Positions 52,870-62,335 of a stretch of DNA of 64,000 bases are shown here, in pieces. The position numbers and the translations under genes were made by a program. Every line of letters starts with the position of its first letter. The first letter of the stretch is position 1. Source of the stretch: Pomphorhynchus laevis (lineage: Eukaryota; Acanthocephala; Palaeacanthocephala; Echinorhynchida; Pomphorhynchidae); the NCBI GenBank assembly GCA_012934845.2, contig WNNJ02000885.1:16001-80000 (forward strand), in the 5' to 3' direction. The notes below the pieces were generated by a model. That model worked only from the letters and a program-made list of their open reading frames with translations. It searched no databases and was not told where the DNA came from.

Positions 52870-53845
52870 CGTTAATTTCCTCATTATTTTTATATTTTTC
52901 ATTCAAAAAATATAATATATTGACGAATGCTAGATGTTTGTAGTTATATATAGACGATATTGTAAACATATGTTTGCACAATTTATACATAAAAATATTA
53001 CTTGTTTTTAAACAATATATCTTTACTTTAAACATAATTAAAAAAGGGTTAATAAACTCAACATAGATTTTAATTTAATATTTACAATAGAATAATTTTC
53101 CATCGTAGCATTTATTTAATGTTATATTTATGAGATTGAATATCTTTATCTTAAAATTATTTATAAGTCAGAATTTTAATCAACTGATTAATAATATAAA
53201 AATAAAGATTATCGGTAATCATAAAGAGAAGTGGGCAATGTTATTAAGCTACGAAATAATATTATGAGATAACATTCAATTCATAATAATTGGCTTTTAT
53301 TATAAATTTTAATTTGAACTTTACATAAATTATATAAAATCTTATACAACAATTATTAATTATTTATTCATTATAGTAAATAATTAAGAGTAATTAAGAG
53401 TAATAATTTGTTTATTTTCAAAAATAAACAATTTTTATTTTCATTTATGTTTTTTTATGGAGGGATAATAATATTATACTAAAATATTATACAAAAAGGT
53501 ATTAGATAAGCAAATTTCATAAGAGGAAATGCGTCATTAGCATGTCTTATTTAATTGCTAATTATTTAATTATTATATTTTTATTTAGCATTAATTTTAA
53601 TTTATTAAAAATATAAAATGTGTAGGCTCGGTTAGCTGATCTGATTTATGTATACGTACACAACAAATAGTTTCTTACAAGATCAAATTATCACTTAAAT
53701 ATAAGTTTAGTAGCTGTCGAAAAAAAGGGAACATTTCAACTGTTAAGCGAAACATCTTTATGGATGGATAATGAATTATTTATTTAATTATTTATTATAT
53801 AATTAATGTAGGAAATAATACAGTGAATTATGTCACATCACAGTC
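52870..53845. other. AT-rich intron with PLE-tail scraps
   Basis: At 53505-53560 TTTCATAAGAGGAAATGCGT, CATTAGCATGTCTTATTT is a decayed start of the folded element. At about 53620 the GTAGGCTCGGTTAGCTGAT motif occurs. No gene. Confidence 0.45.
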
Positions 53846-53851
53846 ATTAAT

Positions 53852-56590
53852 ATGTCACAAAACTCAACAGAACCGGATAGGATAATCAACAATAAAATCG
53901 ACTCAAATACGCACACAATAGGCAAAGAAAGGGTACACTGCTCAATTTGTCGAAGGCTCTTCATCGCTAACGCTTCCGGAATAATACGAAAAGATGGTCC
54001 AATGTCAGGTTGTCGCGGTTCTGAACTTCCGTCTGCCAATGATCCAGACAACATCAACCCGTTCAGACCTATCCGTGAGCATGCCTTGGCCACAACCGAA
54101 AACAACGAGCGTTATTTTTGCAAAAAAAATGTTATCTGGGAATTTTCGAGTCATCCGTCGTATTCAGCTCAGCGCTCGACTGGCAGTTGACGCGAAGTTC
54201 TCTTAGCTTAAAGGCACAGTCGTAGAGCGATCTTCTAATGAGTCGGTGTGGTGGAGTCTACTCAGCTTGAAATAAATGTGCTTAGAGTGCCTCGGGCGAA
54301 TCAGAGTATGCCCTTTCATCCCTATCTACCTGCAAAGCTTCAAGTTGCTTTGCCCGCTACCGATTCCCTTCTGAGAGCAGTCTGGAGAAACATCACCGAT
54401 GCAGCATCACAAAGAATAAATCCTCAGTGGATCAACCACGCCGAAAGATTTCTAAAAAACGACAATGACATCCGCGGCGCTGTTCGTACTGTAAGCGGGG
54501 ACCCAGACCGACTATCTCGTGATGAAAACACAAAAGCAACTCTACGGACTAAGCATTACGCGAGAAGAATCTCTACTGATTGCCCACCTTTGTCGCTTTA
54601 CTCTCTCGACGGCAGCTGTTGTAACCGCCGCATCTTTACTGCGTTCTACAGGGTATTTCATGCCCTCGTCCGCGGGTAGCACAGCGGCTAAAGCTTTATG
54701 CACATACGAGATCTCACAAAATGTTCAGCAAAGAGTTCAATAAGCAACTTGGTCACGGCTTTGACGAATCTAATGTCAGTTTTTCTGGAGGGTACAGTAC
54801 CCGATAACGTTGCTAATATTCTATGGAGCGGAAAGTTACTCGCATTCCTAAAAAAGACAGTGGTATCCGTCCAATTGCCGTCGGATTTACAATTCGTTAC
54901 ATCACTCTAAACTGGTATGTCAATTCGCATCCGGTGTTCTCGCCCATTATTTTCTCCTTATACAGCTGGGCGTCGGTACTTTGCGCAGAATCAAAGCGAC
55001 AATACATGCATCTTGCGTGTTCATGCGTGACATGGCTAGTCGTATCCTTAACAGCTTTAACAGCTTAAACTGCTTTGACAGCCTTAACTACTTTAACTAC
55101 TTGGACAGAGATGCAAACCTGCGCTGTGTCGCTCGCGAAATACAGCATATTGTTCCGTTTGTTCAACTTGTTACGACCGCCAGAGCGAGCTTATATTCGG
55201 CGATAAACGTAACTTCTAGATGAAGGCGTTCAACATGGAGACCCATTGGGCCATATACTATCTTGCCCAACCGTAACAGCTTGACACTAAGCATTAAATC
55301 CAGTCTAAACAAATGGTACTTCGACAAATGCGTTCTGGGTGGCAGGTAGAGGATATTCTGGCCGATATCCACAAAATTCAGGCTGACGGAGCCGAAATTG
55401 GATCGCAATAAAACTTCCAAAAGTGCGAAGTGATCACCGAAAGCAGGAATGTGAGCTAAGCTATAACGTGCAACTAACAGGGTGCAAGACTCACACCTGA
55501 AGATTTACAGTTTCTGGGTGGGCTGGTTGGCGGGCAAGCAAGCATCGACAACGCCCTAAGCTGCGCAGTCAACTAGCTTTATAATGCCGTAATAAGATTC
55601 ACCGATTTGAGCGCTCACAACGCCTTCGTGATTTTGCGTGGCTCACTCAGCTTGCTAAAAATTGGCATCCTTATTCTATGTACCCCTGGTACATAAGTAA
55701 AATACTTTACTTTTTGACACTGACGTTTGAAGACTATTAATCGAAATACTCCATGTGCCACTGTTCAACGAAGTCTTGAGGCAAGCGACCTTACTGATCT
55801 GTCTTGGAGGCCTCGTTGTTTGCCAGGCATTGGAGGATGCCCTTCCTGCGTACGGTTCATCCATCAACGACATAATGGAAATAAAGATACTGTTACGGAA
55901 CTGTCTACCTTTAACCCTTCGCTTTTCATAATCAGACTGAGAGAATACCACAAATCAATGGAACGCGGAATTTTGACGACTATTACATTGGATCAAATAT
56001 CTCAAAAATGGTTGATGGCCGAACACTACGAAGCGTCCCTACAGAGACTTGACGACGAAGCACAGTCAACAGAATCTCGAGCCCCATTCATCGCAGTAAC
56101 ATCAAGGTTGTTCGGGGTTTATCTTTTAGCGCTACCGATCACATCCGTCGGTACACGACTTGATGACCGATCAATTTATATCGCCCTGGCGTTGAGGCTC
56201 GGTGTTCAATGATTTTATCTTGATCGGTGTATTTGCGAAGTGTCGTTCCCGGGTCACAGTGCTTATGCCTCAGACTGCAGCAGAATAACGTCTTGTCACC
56301 ATCGACATGTTGCGGTCGACGAGATTTTGAGAATGGCTCTTGCTGATTCGGGATCCCCGTTCAGACTCGAGCCGGCATACTTTGACCGAGATGATGGCAA
56401 ACGACCCAATGGTGCAACTTTTATACAATGGAAAACTGGCAATATATTTGTTTGGGATTTCACTTGCTTGAACTCCCTGGCCGCCAGTCATGTCACACAT
56501 GCAGTGTCTTCTGCTTGCGCTTTTGCAGCCCGCGCGGAGCAGCTCAAGCGAACTAAATACAGCTGCTTGAAGAAATTCAATATCATAACA
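53852..56590 (+). mobile_element. R2-like LINE copy H (N-terminus to endonuclease, degenerate)
   Basis: The N-terminus (53852-54190) has the zinc finger CSICRRLFIANASG...GC. Next is AVRTVSGDPDRLS, ATLRTKHYARR, then SGIRPIAVGFTIRYITL (about 54855-54910). The palm and YLDD regions are strongly decayed (GVQHGDPLGP near 55225; KWYFDK near 55315). The thumb, ITSVGTRLDDRSIYIALALR-LGV, is at 56130-56210, and the knuckle is decayed. The endonuclease has KRPNGATFIQW and FVWDFTCLNSLAASHV (about 56400-56490). It is truncated at about 56590 by PLE-1 sequence on the other strand, and has many frameshifts. Confidence 0.85.
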
Positions 56591-57165
56591 AATCATGGCT
56601 CTTTTAAATTTAATTATTTTATGTATGTTATTTAATATTATATAGTATGCATGGATGCTTATTCAAAAATATGTTTATTGTCAATTTAAAATGTCATCTT
56701 TACGATATAAATTAATAGTAGTTTTAGTTAATGTTAATTTAATGTTCATATCTAGATATACACCTTCTTTATCATTAATATTGGTTTTGTTAAGAATAAG
56801 GCTTTCTGGATAAATTTGTTCACTAATTGAATAAAAATTGTTAGAGTTAAATACACATATACGATCAATATATCGAATTGTATTTTTCATATCTTTATAT
56901 AATTTAGATTTATTTTATAAACAGTTAAATTAATAGTAGTTTTAGTAGTTTCATATCTGGATATACACCTTCTTTATCATTAATATTGGTTTTGTTAAGG
57001 ATAAGGCTTTGTGGATAAATTTGTTCACTAATTGAATAAAAATTATTAGAATTAAATACACATATATGATCAATATATCGAATTGTATTTTTCATATCTT
57101 TATATAATACAAAGTAAGTTATTTATTATCCGTCCATAAAAATTTTCCGCTAATGATTTTTTATT
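56590..57165 (-). mobile_element. PLE-1 fragments, two partial copies in tandem (minus strand)
   Basis: Two runs of the same segment (IRYIDRICVFNSNNFYSISE, QIYPESLILNKTNINDKEGV, YLDMNIKLTLTKTTINLYRK) lie at about 56890-56690 and 57110-56940. They are followed by the C-terminus/3' end pieces near 57130-57190. They truncate LINE copy H. Both are broken. Confidence 0.75.
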
Positions 57166-57498
57166 TAATTTTAATATTATTGTGTTAATTTATATGTGTC
57201 GGCTCGAGATTCCTCACTAGACAACTACCATCTTTGACGATTTCTATATTTATACTTGTATTAGATTATTTTGTATCTATTTAATAATATTTTGGTTTTA
57301 TATAATTTATTATTTATTATATTTAATTATTAATTATCAATGCATCCTGTAACCGAGTTCAAAACACTGACTACGAATTTTAATATTGTTGTCCTAATAA
57401 GTTTTGTATAAAACAAAATGTTTTCTTGGTTCATTTAAATTGTAAAAAATATAAATTAAAAAAATAATTATTGAAAAACTAAGAAATTGTAAGAATAC

Positions 57499-57602
57499 CT
57501 GTCATCTGTGATAGATGCATATATTGAAAGAGCATGACGAAGATAGCTATGCTGAACGGGTTTGGATGGAAATGCCAGAACGTGAGCAATAGCACACATT
57601 TC
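57499..57602 (-). CDS. TRAPPC8: TRAPPC8 exon (2nd seen)
   Basis: The acceptor is CTTTTGCAG|GAA and the donor is CAG|GTATTC. It has 34 codons plus AG: EMCAIAHVLAFPSKPVQHSY, LRHALSIYASITDD. With the previous exon it reads SSLEMCAIAHVLA, matching GALEMAAVSAFL...HYMDTAIQTY of TRAPPC8. Confidence 0.8.
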
Positions 57603-58210
57603 CTGCAAAAGTAAAATGATGGATATATTATTTTAATACTGTTGTTAGTAAATATTACATCTACACTTAATAGATGTATAATATCTTTATACACACGTTT
57701 AATGTGATAAGTATGAATAATAAATCGCCAACAGCTTAACCGCTTAATCTCTATAATTATAACGGGTTGGGCAGAATAATAGTGTCAAGAGCACGAGGAA
57801 AAATATTTCAGAAACCTTTCAGAAAAATATTTACAAATACCACATTCCGTTGTAAATAACAATATGAATGTAAATAATACATTTTATTGTTCAGGGCGTT
57901 TAAACAATCGGGAGGAATAGAAAAAGAAAATTATTGTTCCCAAATTTTCGACTATTGCAATAGTCAATTTCAAGTGCTATGGTTTTATAACATAACACTT
58001 GAAAGAGACTATTAAAGAACTTTGAACACTTGAAACGGACGTTTAAATACTCATATTTTATTATTCTTCTCGATGTTCAAACGCCCATACCAATATAAGA
58101 GTACATCAAAAATATCAGTGGACAATACATTTTGGACTTGGTCGCATTGCGAAGTCAGAGCACAAGTTATTAATGTATTTTGATACATTATAATATATTT
58201 ATCAAAATAT
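57603..58210. other. AT-rich intron sequence
   Basis: A pair of weak inverted stretches (AGTGTTATGGTTTTATAACA, about 57975-58005) and nothing gene-like. Confidence 0.35.
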
Positions 58211-58214
58211 ATAA

Positions 58215-58735
58215 ATTTATACCCTTTCGATAGCAGCTTTCTTAATTCACAATTTTCAATTAATTCTAGATTATGGGTACATATATGTTCATTTATATTA
58301 TCAAAATTAAGACTTTACAATTGCATTCAGTTTCTATGATGTTTCTAATATTATCGTTACATATAGATTTTAATTCTTTGTTATAATTACAAATTTTTCG
58401 TCCTAATGGTGGTATGAGTTTATACCTTATTTTAGGAATATATTTACTTAAATCTGGTCCTATTATTTCTTTACTTTTAGAATTATTTAAGAGTCTAACT
58501 ATATTTATATTATCTATACGTTTATTAATGAATTTTATGGTTAGGTTATATTTTCTATTGTTATTGTTAACATTTATTGTTCGATTATAGTATTTTATAT
58601 TACAATAACTGTCTATTATACAACTTAACATATCATAGTCGTTAATTAATCTTTGATTTATTGAACATATGATATCTTTAGAAAAACTTCTTATATTTAC
58701 ATAAAGATCATTTTATTTGATTTTTGTCGTTGTTA
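58215..58735 (-). mobile_element. PLE-1 N-terminal fragment, copy a (minus strand)
   Basis: Encodes NRTINVNNNNRKYNLTIKFI, DNINIVRLLNNSKSKEIIGP, KLIPPLGRKICNYNKELKSI and the Cys/His stretch. It extends further 5' than any other PLE-1 copy here and so shows the family N-terminus best. Broken. Confidence 0.8.
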
Positions 58736-59180
58736 TTTATAATCTTTCCAAATGTTTGTCTTAGATATATTCGAGCTTTCACTATTAATCAGCTTACTAA
58801 AGTAATCATTTAAGTTATTATATAACGAACTGTAAATTTTATTTTTGTCGTTGTTGTTATTTAATCTATATTTATACCCTTTTGATAGCAGCTTTCTTAA
58901 TTCACAATTTTCAATTAATTCTAGATTATGGGTACATATATGTTCATTTATTTTATCAAAACTAAGACTTTTACAATTGCATTCTGTTTCCATTATGTTT
59001 CTAATATTATCGTTACATATTGATTTTAATTCTTTACTATAATTAAAAAATTTTCGTCCTAAGGTGGTAGGAATTTATACCTTATTTAAGAATATATTTA
59101 CTTAAATCTGACCCTATCATTTCTTTACTTTTAGAATTATTTAAGAGTCTACCTATATTTATATTATCTATACGTTTATT
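58736..59180 (-). mobile_element. PLE-1 N-terminal fragment, copy b (minus strand)
   Basis: Repeats the NSKSKEMIGSDLSKYI to KGYKYRLNNN segment and runs on to SSLYNNLNDYFSKLINSESS. It lies directly upstream of copy a, so two N-terminal pieces sit head to tail. Broken. Confidence 0.8.
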
Positions 59181-60234
59181 AATGAAGTTTATGGCAATAT
59201 AAACTTCAGTGTATATTTTTGTATAAATTTATGCTTATATATTTTTATTGTCAACATTTATAATAATAAACGTTATATAAGATTTATATATAATAACTAT
59301 AATAATATGTATTATAAAAGCTGTCTTTATACAACTTTAGTTATCATAGTCTTAATCTTTCGTCAATTAAACAAATGATTTCTTTAGAAATAGTTTATGG
59401 TTAGCTTTTTTTAGTTATTATTAGCATTGTTCTTAATTATTAGCCTCATCGCGGTTTTCAGTTATTACAAATTTAAGAGCGCGTTGTGTAGAATATAATT
59501 AAACTCTAAAATTCTTTTGCATGTTGTAATCACTTATATGCAAAGAATTATAAGCAAGCGAGAGTGTCTACTTTTTGTAAGTTATGTCTTTAGGCTGTAA
59601 AACTAATTTTCTCAATTTTAAATAGTTTCTTGGAACAAAGCGAGCGCGTTGTATTTATTTTACTTCTAAGTTTGTATTCCACATAATAATATACTATAAT
59701 ATATAACTATTTTTAATAACTATTTTTAACTAGGCAATTTCTAATTGCAATAAATATATTATCATTTTTTTAAATAAGCAATTTTTAATAACTAAGTTTA
59801 GTTGTAATTTACTTATTTCCTAATATATATATAAATTGATTTAAATAAAAAATCAATTTTGCCATTTCTTCATTGTAAAATGGAAAATTGAGAGATGAAA
59901 AAAATATTATTCTCTTTAACAATTAAGAAATAATCGATTTATCATATAAAATGTTACTTTAAAAATAAAAATCGGTAACTTATTTTGCATAATAAAATGA
60001 GACACCTTATTTTGTGATCCTTATAATTATAAAACGTGTAAATGAATGAGTAACAAAGTTGTTTTGGGGGCAACTTTGTTGTAAAATATATCAGGAAAAA
60101 TTCTCTGCAAAATATATCATTCAAATTTTATTATAAGAATTGCGTTAAAATTTTAATGCATTCACTCTAAAACCGTCATTAACTTAAATCTTAAAACATT
60201 TCTAACTAAAATCAGTTTTTACAAAAATACTCAC
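59181..60234. other. AT-rich intron sequence
   Basis: No gene. Around 59495-59535 TTTGCATGTTGTAATCACTT, TATGCAAAGAATTATAA is weakly inverted. Otherwise unremarkable. Confidence 0.35.
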
Positions 60235-60376
60235 AAGAGAAGAGGCTTGATATATAGGCGCGTAACTGAAATCTTTCTTCAAAGCATGATAGGCAGAATA
60301 CGCAGACTCATAGTCGCGGAAAAGAAATAGTAAATCGGCTAAGCGGCGATGATTCAAATCAGTACTGTGTGGCGAG
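60235..60376 (-). CDS. TRAPPC8: TRAPPC8 exon (1st seen)
   Basis: The acceptor is ATTTTTTAG|C (AG at 60377-60378) and the donor is CTT|GTGAGT. After one base come 47 codons: SPHSTDLNHRRLADLLFLFR, DYESAYSAYHALKKDFSYAP, IYQASSL. This is the clearest TRAPPC8 signature in the window (RRL.DL.FL..DY..A...YH..KKDF.ND.A). The exon upstream must lie beyond the window or under repeats. Confidence 0.85.
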
Positions 60377-61529
60377 CTAAAAAATATAAAAACTATTAAA
60401 ATTACAATTGTAATTATTTTAAATATTTTATTATTCCAAATATTTTCACAGAATAGGGTTCCCTCAAATATGCCAAATTGAAAAATACGTATCCATAATT
60501 GGTGACTATTGAAAAATTGGGTTAAAAAATTCTTGATTATAACTACTTACAACTAACGACTTGCAGACTAACGACTTGATACGGCTCCAACGGCTACAAA
60601 ATGGCATTGAAGACATCAGCTTAAACACACACTATCAAAAATATGAATGGTAGAACGCAAGAAAACAGCTACGACAAACACAAACTATGCTAAATTGCAA
60701 GTACATTGATCGAAACACGACTACAGCGTCTGGACAATAATCACCTGTGACAACAATAAGTCTAAAGAAGAATTCCTATGTGGATTTTGTGGAACCAAAT
60801 TATCCGCAATATCTCGCAAAGGCACATATCAACTTCCGATACGTCTACTCAAACTATCCCCGTCATTTCTAATGTCCTTTCTCAACCTAACGACCCTCCC
60901 ACCATATACACATCCCATTCCATGTCATCTTCACTCACCAACACCCCAGTCTCGTCCTTCCTGTCTTGTTTCTCGATAACCTACATCCATCAATCAAAAT
61001 AATATTCACCAACATCCACAATGCTTCCACTCATAACCTTGCCTCGCATCGCTTACAACGCTCTTTATCATCATATCCTCTATGTATCTAGTCGTCAAAC
61101 CAAGTCCCTACAAATCCTCAACTGCCAGCTCTCCTATCGTGATCTCACTCACTCGCCTCGCTCGTCCTCCTTTACGGAAACGCTTTCTTTCTTGCGATCG
61201 TTGCATCATCGTAAACGAGACATCTCTCATAAACGAGAGAAGAATGACAGGACAGCCGAACATTGCATAGAAAATAAAAACCATAAGATGGAAGCGATAA
61301 TTATTGAGGCAAATGTTCCTGACACGGCTAAGCGTAAACAAATGGAAATGTTTTGGATCGGACATCATGGAAGACCAGCAATAAAATGCCGAGCATATAT
61401 ATCACTTGCCGTGAATATATGAGTTCCGAAATTGGATTATTTATATTTCTCTCTGTAAGTTGTATTGAACAATTTGATTTTCATTATTATTTTTTGTGCT
61501 AATCATAACTGTAAATTTTTGTAGATGTA

Positions 61530-61556
61530 CTGAAGAAAAGCAGTTAGCCCGAAAGC
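61530..61556 (+). ncRNA. CTGAAGA...GAAA motif in PLE-2 tail (weak)
   Basis: CTGAAGA, a weak AAGC/GCCC stem, then CGAAAGC. Only the two core strands are convincing. Confidence 0.3.
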
Positions 61557-61653
61557 TTTACAAGAAATTGCTCTTGGTCTTCATTTCCTGTTATTTATCT
61601 ACTTACGGCAATTATATATACTTAAAATTAAGTTTGAAATAAATAACATACAA

Positions 61654-61679
61654 TTGATAAAGGCGTGAACGCCGAAACG
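61654..61679 (+). ncRNA. Hammerhead-like motif in PLE-2 tail
   Basis: TTGATAA, A, a perfect 4-bp stem GGCG/CGCC with loop TGAA, then GAAACG. The CTGATGA strand is changed at two positions, so activity is doubtful, but the layout matches 6022-6048. Confidence 0.45.
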
Positions 61680-61700
61680 TAAAAATATATATTTACTTTG

Positions 61701-62107
61701 TTTTTGCTGGTGTTACAATTTGAAAACTTATATATATACATTGTTATGTACACAGATGTTAGGTATACATGTTATGAGTGGAAGAATCTTTAGGTTGGTG
61801 GAGGTCATTTTAATTGATGAATATAGGTTATTGAGAAACAAGACAAGAGGGACAAGAAGGGAAGGAAGATGTCATAACATGGGAAGTGTATATGTTAGTA
61901 AGATTAGTGGGTGGATAAAGGACATCTGAAACAACGGGGGTAGTTTGAGAGAGCGTGTTCGAGGTTGATATGTGCTAATAAAAGAGGTTGCGGGAAGTTT
62001 GATTGCAAAAAAAACCACAGAGGAAGTCTTCTCTAGACTTAAAGTTGTCGCAGGCAAAACATTATATATATTTATTATATATATTTAATATATACATTAT
62101 ATATTAT
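61701..62107. other. Spacer before the 380-bp satellite
   Basis: Overlapping short frames on both strands (61720-62057) without recognisable domains, then TATATA-rich DNA. Confidence 0.35.
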
Positions 62108-62335
62108 ATACAATAGTAGTGCACAGATGTGCTGAGTAAACAACAGTCCAGGATTTCTAACGAAATACGGCATTTATACTAAATGGTATATATGGTCTAG
62201 AAGTGACACAGTGACTGAAAGTCGTGAATCGAAGTCCAGTCTATCAAGCAACATCATTTAGTATAAATGCCGTATTTCGTAAGAAATCCTGGACCGTTAC
62301 TACTCAGCACATCCGTGCACTACTATTATACCGGC
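62108..62335. repeat. Inverted start of the 380-bp satellite
   Basis: 62113-62203 (ATAGTAGTGCACAGATGTGC through ACGGCATTTATACTAAATGG) is the reverse complement of 62256-62332 within the first satellite unit, with small differences. The array thus opens with a fold-back whose loop holds the unit start. Confidence 0.85.

Larger units (their letters stand above)
2572..60376 (-). other. TRAPPC8: TRAPPC8 gene span (14 exons seen, 5' part beyond the window)
   Basis: TRAPPC8 (yeast Trs85 relative) is a subunit of the TRAPP III complex, which acts as a Rab1/Ypt1 exchange factor and tether at the Golgi and in autophagy. Spliced exons on the minus strand give about 775 codons. Conserved order is visible: RRLADLLFLFRDYESAYS, then the SSLEMCAIAHVLA helix, ESAVLLDKCC, then the IPQLFPL linker. 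After these come beta-sandwich segments (LILKLKAVINLDYFIEI; ITIRCTCIKAGIFAVRFI; EYQDLYLN; RRNIQLPLLF) and a last exon with IKWYGK...GLFHLSGIYV. Phases agree at all junctions checked except 34538/34509. Introns are either tiny (42, 42, 49, 63 bp) or 0.1-16.4 kb and loaded with retroelements. No mobile element interrupts an exon. A segment between the exons at 34401 and 19453 may be missing. The N-terminal half is outside the window. Confidence 0.85.
60560..61700 (+). mobile_element. PLE-2 fragment with C-terminus and tail
   Basis: Near 61250-61365 the plus strand reads AEHCIENKNHKMEAIIIEAN, VPDTAKRKQMEMFWI, the Penelope-like C-terminus after GIY-YIG (H.....H......I......R...E...I). The preceding 600 bases are old, Ser/His/Pro-biased coding DNA with no RT motif left. 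Two hammerhead-like motifs follow (61530-61556 and 61654-61679). Broken. Confidence 0.6.
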
